Made by a program: the position numbers and the translations under genes. From Desulfosarcina sp. BuS5 (GTDB lineage Bacteria > Desulfobacterota > Desulfobacteria > Desulfobacterales > BuS5), in assembly GCF_028752835.1 (NCBI RefSeq), contig NZ_CP087952.1:3036501-3100500 (forward strand): a stretch of DNA of 64,000 nt, in the 5' to 3' direction. This document shows, in pieces, positions 7,685-15,398 of this stretch (position 1 is the stretch's first letter; each line of letters begins with the position of its first letter). The notes beneath the pieces were generated by a model. The model worked only from the letters and a program-made list of their open reading frames with translations. It ran no database searches and was not told the origin of the DNA.

Positions 7685-8735
7685 TAAGCCTGTAAACATA
7701 AGCAAGAACCTCAGCAACCGCCTGATATAGACTGACAGGAATCAAGTCATCAATCTCAACAGTTTTGTAAAGTGTCTGGGCCAATGGCTTTTCCTCTACA
7801 ATAGGAATACTATGCTCCATGGCTATTGCCCTGATACGTTCTGCAACAAACCCGGAGCCTTTGGCGGTCACCTTGGGTGCTGTCATTTTTTTGGCATCGA
7901 ATTGCAACGCTATCGCAAGCCTGGTAGGGTTGGTAATAATAACATCTGCTTCATGAACCGCTTCCATCATTCTGCGCCGGGCCATTTCCATCTGGGCGCT
8001 TCTGATCCTGGACTTGATTTTTGGATCACCTTCGCTCTGTTTGGCCTCATCCTTAACTTCCTGTTTTGTCATCTTCAGGCCTTTGACATGTTGCCACTTT
8101 TGAAAGGCAAAATCGAGCGCCGCCAGAATTATCAAAGCTATACAGGTATAAAAACAGATCTTAAAAGATACCTGACCGATAAAAATCAGTATTTCCCAAA
8201 CTTCCATCCTTATAAGCAACGGGAACTTGTCAGCCTCGCCCCTGAGCATTATAAAGGCAACTCCACCCACTACACCTGTTTTGATAAGCATCTTTACAAG
8301 CTCAACATAAGATTTCAGGGAAAAGAGCTTTTTCATCCCCTTTACAGGATCCATTTTAGAAAATTTGGGAGTGAGCGGTTTCCCGGTAAATAAAAAACCG
8401 AATTGGGCTACATGCCCTATGACACCGGCTAAAACAACTGCCCCCATAAGAGGAGCCAGAATTATTATTATTTCCTTGAAAACACTAAATAATAATAATC
8501 TAAGAGACATCACCCCAATGGATACTACGCCGATATTTTGCAACAAACCCTTCATAAAATTTATCAGTCGATCAAACATCCAGGAACCTGCAAAGAAAAA
8601 TACACATAAAGAAAAAAGAAGTATTAAAACAGACGGCACCTCTTTGCTGACCGCCACCTGCCCTTCCTGCCTGGCCTTGGCAAGTTTTTTCCCGGTCGGT
8701 TGTTCGGTTTTCTCCTGATCACTCTCTCCGGCCAT
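7665..8735 (-). CDS. flhB: Flagellar export switch protein FlhB (NPTR variant)
   Basis: This 356-residue protein is typical in length. It has four membrane segments in the first 210 residues and a cytoplasmic C-terminal domain. FlhB normally self-cleaves at Asn-Pro in an NPTH motif to switch export from rod/hook to filament substrates. Here the motif reads NPTRLAIAL (about residue 268), so the conserved His is Arg; the codon is AGG on the coding strand. Asn and Pro, the scissile pair, are kept. The last residues (GISKK) and the stop come from a palindromic element. An AAGGA ribosome site precedes the ATG, just after another element that separates it from fliR. Confidence 0.95.
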   Translation of the reverse strand: MAGESDQEKTEQPTGKKLAKARQEGQVAVSKEVPSVLILLFSLCVFFFAGSWMFDRLINFMKGLLQNIGVVSIGVMSLRLLLFSVFKEIIIILAPLMGAVVLAGVIGHVAQFGFLFTGKPLTPKFSKMDPVKGMKKLFSLKSYVELVKMLIKTGVVGGVAFIMLRGEADKFPLLIRMEVWEILIFIGQVSFKICFYTCIALIILAALDFAFQKWQHVKGLKMTKQEVKDEAKQSEGDPKIKSRIRSAQMEMARRRMMEAVHEADVIITNPTRLAIALQFDAKKMTAPKVTAKGSGFVAERIRAIAMEHSIPIVEEKPLAQTLYKTVEIDDLIPVSLYQAVAEVLAYVYRLKGISKK

Positions 8736-8745
8736 ATAAATTCCT

Positions 8746-8890
8746 TAGTGTCCGTCCATAAATAGGATAATTTGTTCGAGATCAAGGCGTGCTAAAATTT
8801 TAACCGCAGGCATACATTAAGTATTTCGAGGATTAAAATTTTAGCGCAACGCAGATATCGGGCAAATTAGCCATTTATGGACGGACACTA
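8746..8890. repeat. MITE-like element between fliR and flhB with TA duplication
   Basis: The perfect inverted ends GTGTCCGTCCATAAAT lie at 8748 and reading inward from 8888, each flanked by TA. It fills the fliR-flhB gap: one end completes the fliR TAG stop and the other stops just before the flhB ribosome binding site. The core (TTAACCGCAGG.ATACATTAAGTATTTCGAGGATTAA) is shared with the element downstream of fliA. Confidence 0.8.
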
Positions 8891-9664
8891 CATCGCATTT
8901 AATAAAATATAAATATCCCTTCCCATATTATTAAAAATTTGAATAAAATAAGATGTTAAATACGGAAGGGTTATGCCTAGAAACAAGAGTCCCACGGCAA
9001 TTTTCAGGGGCATGGCAACGATCATGATATTCATTTGGGGAACTGTTCTTGCCACCAGACCGAATGCAACACTTGTTAACAGCAAGGCCACCATGATGGG
9101 AGCGCCGGCCTTTACTGCTATGATGAACATGTTGCCGGTAAGGATTATAAGGTATTCAATTAATGAATTGCCGAACTGGAAACTCAACGGAGGAACCATG
9201 TTAAAACTATCGGCAATGGCACGTAAAAAAAAATGATGCGCATTGATGGATAAAAACATTAAAAGCGCAACAAGATTGAATATTTGACCTATATTTGAAA
9301 CCTGGGTACCCATGTTCGGATCCAGAACACGGGATATACCCAGGCCCATCTGTATTCCGGCTATCTGACCCGCAAGTTGAATACCTGAAAATAGAAGTTT
9401 GACTGAAAGTCCGATAATAACTCCCAGCATTATTTCACCCGCAACACCTAAAGCGAATGGCAATAATCCTGTAAAGACCGGGAAGGAATCGAATTTAATT
9501 AAAGGGAAAAGAATGATACTTACAGCAAAAGAAAGCCCGACCTTAAAAATAACCGGGATATTTCTGTTCTCGAAAACAGGCACGACCATCATGATTGATG
9601 TTATCCGCAAAAAAATGAGCAAAAAGAACTGAATTTGAGATAGCGGAATGTTGATAATATTCAT
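8888..9664 (-). CDS. fliR: Flagellar export gate protein FliR
   Basis: This 258-residue, very hydrophobic protein fits FliR in length and in its run of about six membrane segments. The N-terminal LLIFLRITSIMMVVPVFENR is the family hallmark (R-x-x-x-x-x-x-x-P-x-F). GLVARTVPQMNIMIVAMPLK (about residue 200) is the conserved loop with the P-x-x-N motif. With FliP and FliQ it forms the core export channel. It stands between fliQ and flhB as usual. Its TAG stop is made at the junction with the downstream element. Confidence 0.95.
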   Translation of the reverse strand: MNIINIPLSQIQFFLLIFLRITSIMMVVPVFENRNIPVIFKVGLSFAVSIILFPLIKFDSFPVFTGLLPFALGVAGEIMLGVIIGLSVKLLFSGIQLAGQIAGIQMGLGISRVLDPNMGTQVSNIGQIFNLVALLMFLSINAHHFFLRAIADSFNMVPPLSFQFGNSLIEYLIILTGNMFIIAVKAGAPIMVALLLTSVAFGLVARTVPQMNIMIVAMPLKIAVGLLFLGITLPYLTSYFIQIFNNMGRDIYILLNAM

Positions 9665-9770
9665 TGGTTGAGGTTTGTTTTAATCTCGGCCATTTTGAGA
9701 TAAAATCAAGCCCCTTTTGTTTTTAGGTTGAAGGTATTCAGGCTAAAGGCTGAAGGCCTCTTAACATAGA

Positions 9771-10040
9771 TCATCGTATATAATTTGGAATATTGATAAT
9801 AACATTCTGGGTAAAGGTGATAATTATCTGGAGCATCCAGGGGAAAAAGATCAGCAGCGCCAAACCTACAGCAAGCATTTTAGGAATAAAGACCAGGGTC
9901 ATTTCATTGATTGAAGTTACTGCCTGAAACATACTCACCAGGATTCCGGCAACCAGTCCGAAAAGTAACACCGGCCCTGCCAGCATAAAAGCTATTTTTA
10001 AAGCTTCAAAAAAAAATCCTGTTATAAATTCTTGCGTCAT
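9771..10040 (-). CDS. fliQ: Flagellar export gate protein FliQ
   Basis: This 89-residue protein has two membrane helices separated by a short loop, as in all FliQ proteins. The central TSINEMTLVFIPKMLAV is the family's most conserved stretch (QxxTxxNExTLxFxPK). Four FliQ subunits wrap the FliP-FliR core of the export gate. The start is 7 bp after the fliP stop. A gap of about 105 bp with nothing recognisable separates it from fliR. Confidence 0.95.
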   Translation of the reverse strand: MTQEFITGFFFEALKIAFMLAGPVLLFGLVAGILVSMFQAVTSINEMTLVFIPKMLAVGLALLIFFPWMLQIIITFTQNVIINIPNYIR

Positions 10041-10047
10041 GAATTCC

Positions 10048-10827
10048 TCATGAAAAACTTTTAACTAATGATCCGACAATCAAATTCCATCCATCTGCCA
10101 GCACAAACAGCATCAACTTGAAGGGCAGGGAAACCATAATCGGAGGCAGCATCATCATTCCCATTGATAAAAGAACAGATGCAACGACCATATCAACTAT
10201 AAGAAATGGAACATAGAGAAGGAATCCGATTATAAAAGCGCTTTTCAACTCACTTATGATGAAAGAAGGAACAAGAATACTTGTAGGAATATCATTTATA
10301 TTTTTCGGCCTTTTTAAATCCGCTATTTTAACCAGCATTGCCAGATCTTTTTCCCTGGTCTGCTTGAACATAAACCCTCTTACAGGCTGTATGGCTGTTT
10401 CCAATGCCTTTTTTCCACTTATTTTTTTTTCCATATACGGTGTTAAAGCATTCCGGTTAATATTCTGCCATACAGGTGTCATAACAAAAAAGGTAAGGAA
10501 AAGTGAAAGTCCTATAATTATTTGATTGGGAGGCATCTGCTGAGTGCCTATTGCCTGGCGCAGGAGAGAAAGGACAATTACAATCCTGGTAAAAGATGTC
10601 AGCATGATTAAAATTGCAGGAACCAGGGAGAGGACAGTTAACAGCAAAAATACTTTAAGAACAACTGCCGCTTCATCAGGATTGTCTATATCCGCATTTT
10701 TCAAATCTATGCTTATCAAAGGAGCAGATCCACTTGCTGTATTGCCCCAGGTATTATCAGGCAGCATCCCTGTAGTTATGGATACAAACAACCAGATAAA
10801 AAGATATTTTTTTAGAATACTATTCAT
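10048..10827 (-). CDS. fliP: Flagellar export gate protein FliP
   Basis: This 259-residue protein has a cleavable-type signal sequence (YLFIWLFVSITTGMLPDNTWG), a short periplasmic segment, and four membrane segments. The conserved ILIMLTSFTRIVIVLSLLRQAIGTQQ is present, as is the C-terminal FLLYVPFLIVDMVVASVLLSMGMMM with PPIMVSLPFKLMLFVL. FliP pentamers form the entrance of the export channel. The gene overlaps the end of fliO by 4 bp, so translation is coupled. Confidence 0.96.
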   Translation of the reverse strand: MNSILKKYLFIWLFVSITTGMLPDNTWGNTASGSAPLISIDLKNADIDNPDEAAVVLKVFLLLTVLSLVPAILIMLTSFTRIVIVLSLLRQAIGTQQMPPNQIIIGLSLFLTFFVMTPVWQNINRNALTPYMEKKISGKKALETAIQPVRGFMFKQTREKDLAMLVKIADLKRPKNINDIPTSILVPSFIISELKSAFIIGFLLYVPFLIVDMVVASVLLSMGMMMLPPIMVSLPFKLMLFVLADGWNLIVGSLVKSFS

Positions 10828-11204
10828 TTGCTTAGGGGGTATCTCTTCCCTTTTAAAATAATATTGCCGAGTTTTTCAGAAAAAAATGATCCTTGTTTCA
10901 TACTTCCTGTTTCATGCAGCTCTTTCGTAATATCTTCTCTATCAATTCTGGTCAGAAAAGAAATATTATCATTAGTAATACCCAGAACCAGTACAGCGCC
11001 AGGCACCTCAACAAGTGAGATATTTTTTTTTACTCCTATGAAAGTGCTATCCAGAACCTTTATAAGTTTATTGTCAGAATTGTTATAATATTTTTTTATC
11101 CCTTTTTTGAACAAATAAAAGAGCAGGAGCAGGCTGACCAAAACAATAATAAGTGCAAAAAACAGATTGAGCGCTGTTGTTACCATGTCAGGGCTATTAC
11201 TCAT
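10824..11204 (-). CDS. fliO: Flagellar protein FliO
   Basis: This 126-residue protein has one N-terminal membrane segment (about residues 12-32) and a small cytoplasmic domain (KLIKVLDSTFIGVKKNISLVEV, then GAVLVLGITNDNISFL). FliO helps assemble the FliP ring and is the least conserved export protein. Identification rests on the fold pattern and position: it overlaps fliN and fliP by 4 bp each. Confidence 0.88.
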   Translation of the reverse strand: MSNSPDMVTTALNLFFALIIVLVSLLLLFYLFKKGIKKYYNNSDNKLIKVLDSTFIGVKKNISLVEVPGAVLVLGITNDNISFLTRIDREDITKELHETGSMKQGSFFSEKLGNIILKGKRYPLSK

Positions 11205-11596
11205 TTTAAGCTCTCTAAACGTTCCATGGGACTGACTATTTCTGTAAGTCGAATTCCATATTTATCATTTACTACCACTACTTCACCCTTGGCAACCAAC
11301 CTTTGATTGGCAAGTACTTCCAATGTCTCACCAGCCGGCTTCGAAAGCTCAATAACTGCCCCTTGCGCAAGTTTAAGCAAATCATTTATAACCATTCTCG
11401 TACGGCCAAGTTCAATTGTTATATCCAAGGGTATGTCGAGTATAACTTCCAGATTATTCTTGCCGTTATCATCTGACAACTCGGAAACGTAAGCTGATTC
11501 AGCAGGATTATCCATATTACTTTTCCGCATTATCTTATCCATAACTAAAGAACCACTATTCCCGGAATCGACCATTTTTTGTTCAGAATCATTCAT
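11201..11596 (-). CDS. fliN: Flagellar motor switch protein FliN
   Basis: This 131-residue protein ends in a full SpoA domain (about residues 50-128): ILDIPLDITIELGRTRM, LLKLAQGAVIELSKPAGE, and ANQRLVAKGEVVVVNDKYG. FliN forms the lower C-ring with FliM and binds FliH to recruit the export ATPase. The first 45 residues are polar and variable. The start overlaps the end of fliM by 8 bp. Confidence 0.95.
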   Translation of the reverse strand: MNDSEQKMVDSGNSGSLVMDKIMRKSNMDNPAESAYVSELSDDNGKNNLEVILDIPLDITIELGRTRMVINDLLKLAQGAVIELSKPAGETLEVLANQRLVAKGEVVVVNDKYGIRLTEIVSPMERLESLK

Positions 11597-12584
11597 AAAT
11601 AGATTTACCTGTATTTTTTCGAATCATTGTTGATATTTGAACAGCGCGATTCCCTTTTATTACTCCAGGGAAACCCTTATATTTTTTTACGCCTTCTACT
11701 TTTACTGTAATTGTATCATCAGGTCCTGTATCTAGTCCGATTACATCGTTTAATTCAAAATTCAACAAATCGCGAACAGTATATTTATTTCTTCCAAGCT
11801 CTCCTATTAAATTTACTTTTGTTTCCTGAAGCAATTCAAGAAACTGGTCTCTCCATACATTTTCCATATTTTTTCCCATCATATATGTAGAGGAGAGCTT
11901 ATCTTTTATCGGCTCCAGCATTAAATAGGGAATGCATATATGGATGTTACCCGAAACATCATTCCATTTCACAGAAAAAAGCACTATTATCATTAAATCT
12001 TCATTTGCGGCCATATGAACAAAATCAGGCTTTGTTTCCATTGAATCCGGAACCATTTTAATGGGATAGGCTATATTCCAAGCTTCTTCAAAACTTTTTA
12101 ATACAATGCCGGCAAATTTTGCCATCATTCTTCTTTCAATAGGAGTAAAATCTCTTACCTGGGGAAGAGGAGTCCCATCACCGCTGAACATGCACTCTAT
12201 TAAAGAAAAGGCGAGATTCGGCTCAACCACAAGCAGCCCGGAGCCTATAAGAGGCTCTAATTTAAATGTGCATAAACTGACAGGACTTGAAAATGCAGAG
12301 ATAAACTCCTCATATCTTACCATTTCAGTTGAAACAAATCCAATCTCAAAAGGCTTATACAGGGTTGAAGCGAGTGATGTTTGAAGTAAAAATGTAAATC
12401 TGTCATAAATTTCCACAAGAGCATGGAATTGATCATGCAGCATTGTGCTTTTTGACATAAGGTCATAAGGCTCAACGACTATCTCGACTTCCTGCTGCTC
12501 GTCAGGCTCTAAATCCACTTCTCCACTATCCATTGAGGATAGGAGAGCATCTATTTCTTCCTGTGATAATACCTGATCAGACAT
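11589..12584 (-). CDS. fliM: Flagellar motor switch protein FliM
   Basis: This 331-residue protein is of normal FliM length. The first residues, DQVLSQEEIDALLSSMD, are the CheY-phosphate docking peptide. A CheC-like middle domain (about 45-230) holds GSGLLVVEPNLAFSLIECMF near the FliG-contact region. A C-terminal SpoA domain follows. It passes chemotaxis signals to the rotor. It begins 1 bp after fliL and lies in the operon driven by the sigma-54 promoter at 13103. Confidence 0.96.
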   Translation of the reverse strand: MSDQVLSQEEIDALLSSMDSGEVDLEPDEQQEVEIVVEPYDLMSKSTMLHDQFHALVEIYDRFTFLLQTSLASTLYKPFEIGFVSTEMVRYEEFISAFSSPVSLCTFKLEPLIGSGLLVVEPNLAFSLIECMFSGDGTPLPQVRDFTPIERRMMAKFAGIVLKSFEEAWNIAYPIKMVPDSMETKPDFVHMAANEDLMIIVLFSVKWNDVSGNIHICIPYLMLEPIKDKLSSTYMMGKNMENVWRDQFLELLQETKVNLIGELGRNKYTVRDLLNFELNDVIGLDTGPDDTITVKVEGVKKYKGFPGVIKGNRAVQISTMIRKNTGKSIYE

Positions 12585-12585
12585 T

Positions 12586-13047
12586 CTATTGTATTACGAA
12601 TTCGGTAAAGTAGATGTTTTTAACATAATCGCTTGTCAACAGGCCGTTAAGTTTGATTACCAGCTCATCTCTAAGCGCGGCTTTGCCTTGAGAGCTGTTG
12701 AGTTCTTCAAATGTCTTGGATGGAATTATCATTAGAACCTTATCCCTTATCTGGGGCAAGCGTTTTTCCAGTTTTTCCTTAATTTCTTCACCAGTCAGTT
12801 CCAGGTCCATTGTGATTCTCAGATAGCGTTTGCCTCCTTGATCAGCAAGATTTACTATAAAGGTACTGAGGGAAAACAAAGGGCCAATGGTATTCTCCGG
12901 AACCTCTTCAGCAACGTTTTGCTGCTCGGCTGCCACAGTTTGCGGCGCTGAAGCCATCTTGCTCCATAAAATGAAAAAACCTGCGCCCATCATACCCATC
13001 ATCAGCAGAAAAACAGCAGCAATAACAATTAATAACTTATTGGACAT
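12586..13047 (-). CDS. fliL: Flagellar basal body protein FliL
   Basis: This 153-residue inner-membrane protein has one transmembrane segment (about residues 5-28), a linker, and a periplasmic stomatin-like domain. The domain includes PLFSLSTFIVNLADQGGKRY, then MDLELTG and the C-terminal YFTEFVIQ. FliL rings surround stators and support torque. A GGAGGAGAT ribosome site precedes the start. It is the first gene after a strong sigma-54 promoter. Confidence 0.93.
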   Translation of the reverse strand: MSNKLLIVIAAVFLLMMGMMGAGFFILWSKMASAPQTVAAEQQNVAEEVPENTIGPLFSLSTFIVNLADQGGKRYLRITMDLELTGEEIKEKLEKRLPQIRDKVLMIIPSKTFEELNSSQGKAALRDELVIKLNGLLTSDYVKNIYFTEFVIQ

Positions 13048-13102
13048 TCTCTATCTCCTCCAGACTTCAATCTTCAGCCGGTTTGAATTGATAATAATTA
13101 AA

Positions 13103-13118
13103 TGCAAAAACGGTGCCA
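13103..13118 (-). promoter_or_regulatory. Sigma-54 (-24/-12) promoter of the fliL operon
   Basis: On the minus strand the sequence is TGGCACCGTTTTTGCA, matching TGGCAC-N5-TTGCA perfectly at the -24 and -12 elements. It lies 56 bp before the fliL start codon. It implies RpoN control of fliL-fliM-fliN-fliO-fliP-fliQ-fliR and perhaps beyond. The likely activator is the AAA+ regulator at 23767-24879. Confidence 0.85.
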
Positions 13119-13167
13119 CAGGAAACAAAAAAAAGAGGGGGATACTTAGGTTTTAAGAGATAGGATA

Positions 13168-13192
13168 AGGGCACGATGCATCGTGCCCCTAC
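13168..13192. repeat. Short palindrome, GGGCACGATGCATCGTGCCC type
   Basis: This is a perfect palindrome followed by CTAC, in the fliL-flgE gap. It is a member of the dispersed family with AGGGGCAC or GGGTTCA arms found in at least six other intergenic positions in this window. It could act as a hairpin terminator or attenuator between flgE and fliL, though no T-run follows. Confidence 0.6.
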
Positions 13193-13234
13193 TGTTGGAA
13201 TAAAGTTGTCAGCTGTCAATTGTCAACCGCTCTT

Positions 13235-14446
13235 CTATCGTTTAATATTGATAAGCTCTGCAAGAATTTCATCGCTGGTTGTAATTACCTTGGAATTCGC
13301 CTGAAAGGCTCTCTGGGTCGTTATCATCTGTACAAACTCGTCAGAGAGATCTACATTCGACATTTCGAGTGAACTGGGGCTTACGCTGCCAAGACTGCCG
13401 CTTCCCGGCATCCCTATCGTGGCCTGACCGGAATTGACAGATGTGGAATAAAGATTGCTACCCATCTTTGCCAAGCCGGAATAGCTGGCAAAATCAGCTA
13501 AAGCTATTTGAGCAAAAGGGGTCATTGTTCCATTTGAGTAAAGACCTGTAAAAACTCCGTCTTCATCAACCGAAACTCCTTGCAAACTACCTGAGGCATA
13601 TCCGTCCTGGGTCTGGGAACTGGCGGCGGATGCTCCTGAATACCCGGTGAGACTACCGTTGGTGGATCCATTTTCATAAAGATCCCAGGTAATATCCTGG
13701 GTCGAGGTTGCGCCATTGGTTAATGTTAATTGTATTACAGAATCAGTTGCTGGAGCCGTTAAATTACCATTCCCATCAAAGGTTACCTGTATGGCGGCTG
13801 AAGTGACACTGCCTGCAGAAGCAGGAATTGAAGGAGTAGCCGTCCATTTCCCCGTTGCAGTGTTCTTAAATGTCAGGGTTAGTGGAATAGCATTTCCCAA
13901 AGAATCATAAACTGTTAATGAATTAGTATATTCATCACCGACTTCAGCGGTTGAATCAAGATTTATGCCCATTAAAAATTCATCAGTAGCCAAAGGGATA
14001 CTATTCGCTGACGGAAGGGCTATATCACTCAGTTCTGGAGCAAAATCTCCATTAGCATCAATAGCGTATCCTTGAACCGTAAGCCCATCCTGTGTGGTAA
14101 GATTACCATCTTTATCAAAATCAAACTTGCCTGCTCTGGTATAAAGTTGCGAACCGTCGTCATTATTTACAATAAAAAGCCCCTTCCCGTTTACAGCCAG
14201 ATCGGTAACACTGGTTGTATTTTCCAGTGAACCTGAATCCCACACAGGATTTACTCCTGCCAGGGTAACGCCCCTGCCTATCTGATTCTCCGTAGAACCA
14301 AGAGAAGCGCTGAAAATATTGGCAAAAGATACCTTGGAAGTTTTGAATCCGGTTGTATTAACATTTGCAATATTATCGCCAATAACCGACATGGCTTTTG
14401 TGTTTACTTTCAGGCCGGATATGCCTGCATATAAAGAACCAATCAT
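13235..14446 (-). CDS. flgE: Flagellar hook protein FlgE
   Basis: The start is placed at 14446, where AGGGAG precedes the ATG; an upstream start at 14482 would add 12 unlikely residues. The resulting 403-residue protein begins MIGSLYAGISGLKVNT and has the rod-hook signature NIANVNTTGFKTSKVSF. It ends with the family's C-terminal coiled segment (DEFVQMITTQRAFQANSKVI). The middle contains Ser/Thr/Gly-rich surface domains. It polymerises into the hook after export. It is separated from flgD by a 273-bp gap full of repeat fragments. Confidence 0.95.
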   Translation of the reverse strand: MIGSLYAGISGLKVNTKAMSVIGDNIANVNTTGFKTSKVSFANIFSASLGSTENQIGRGVTLAGVNPVWDSGSLENTTSVTDLAVNGKGLFIVNNDDGSQLYTRAGKFDFDKDGNLTTQDGLTVQGYAIDANGDFAPELSDIALPSANSIPLATDEFLMGINLDSTAEVGDEYTNSLTVYDSLGNAIPLTLTFKNTATGKWTATPSIPASAGSVTSAAIQVTFDGNGNLTAPATDSVIQLTLTNGATSTQDITWDLYENGSTNGSLTGYSGASAASSQTQDGYASGSLQGVSVDEDGVFTGLYSNGTMTPFAQIALADFASYSGLAKMGSNLYSTSVNSGQATIGMPGSGSLGSVSPSSLEMSNVDLSDEFVQMITTQRAFQANSKVITTSDEILAELINIKR

Positions 14447-14719
14447 ATTATTTCTCCCTTGAGCCAATTTCAAAACGCCCACTTTTGCCCGATCTCTACG
14501 TCAGTCTAAAATTTTAATCCTCGAAATACTCAATGTATTCCTGTGGTTAAAGTTTTAGCCTTCCTTGACCTCGAACAAAATTGAACATTTTGAAACCGGC
14601 TCCCTTGTAAAAAAGTTTAACTGGATTTAACTGCAAAAACGCTGAGATATTACATTAAAATTCAAGCAATTTCCTCTGCGCTTTCTGCGTCCTTGTGCGG
14701 TAAAAACACCGGTTCTGAT
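14447..14719. repeat. flgE-flgD gap filled with repeat fragments
   Basis: Two fragments are recognisable. At about 14510-14580 lies a core shared with the TA-flanked elements at 1926 and 8746. At about 14629-14712 lies a fragment of family C in reverse orientation: its ACGCTGAGATATTACATTAAAA and GCGCTTTCTGCGTCC match 39530-39600 and 57660-57730. Neither looks complete. No promoter or gene was found. Confidence 0.6.
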
Positions 14720-15379
14720 CTAATCCTTAACCTCTATTATATCACCCAAGGCTATTGGCCTGTTCCCAACGAGCAATTCCGCCTTGTTGTCCTTGAATGT
14801 GACTCCTTTTACTCTGCCCGCAGTATAGGTTGCTGCATCGACACGTTCCCCGCTTCCATCATAGGCCATAATCTCAAACCGATATTCACCGTCAGTAACT
14901 GCATTTCCTTGATTATCGGTTCCGTCCCATTCCATAGTCTGCTCACCTGGATCAAGCGCGCCTGTTTCAATAATTTTAACAAGATTATCATTTACATCGT
15001 ATATATTGACAACGGCATCGTCCGCTTGCTCAGTTAGTTTAAAAAATAAACTATCCGTGATTCCGTTGTTTACGCTAATAGTATCTCCTATCGCCCTTAT
15101 ATCCTTACCAATAAAGGAGACCGCCTGCGAATTATTGATTGATGCCTGATAAAGCCGGGCATGTTCTAAATTTTTATTAACATTGTTAAGTTGCTCCAGC
15201 GAGCTGAATTGAGCCAGTTGAGCTGTAAAAGCGGTGCTGTCCATTGGATTCAAGGGATCCTGATACTGCAGTTGAGTTACAAGCAGTTCCAGAAACGCAT
15301 CCTTACCCATTTCATTTGGCCTGGGAGTCGACAAACCGCTCACAGCGCCGCCGACACTCTCTAATCCCGTAATTGTCAT
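14720..15379 (-). CDS. flgD: Hook-capping protein FlgD
   Basis: The start at 15379 is chosen because GGAGGTGATGATCAAATG gives a strong ribosome site; an upstream start (15418) would overlap fliK. The 219-residue protein has the FlgD N-terminal signature KDAFLELLVTQLQYQDPLNP and FTAQLAQFSSLEQL. A FlgD Ig-like/tudor part (about 100-205) contains GEQTMEWDGTDNQGNAV. FlgD caps the growing hook. Downstream is flgE. Confidence 0.94.
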   Translation of the reverse strand: MTITGLESVGGAVSGLSTPRPNEMGKDAFLELLVTQLQYQDPLNPMDSTAFTAQLAQFSSLEQLNNVNKNLEHARLYQASINNSQAVSFIGKDIRAIGDTISVNNGITDSLFFKLTEQADDAVVNIYDVNDNLVKIIETGALDPGEQTMEWDGTDNQGNAVTDGEYRFEIMAYDGSGERVDAATYTAGRVKGVTFKDNKAELLVGNRPIALGDIIEVKD

Positions 15380-15398
15380 TTGATCATCACCTCCTGCT

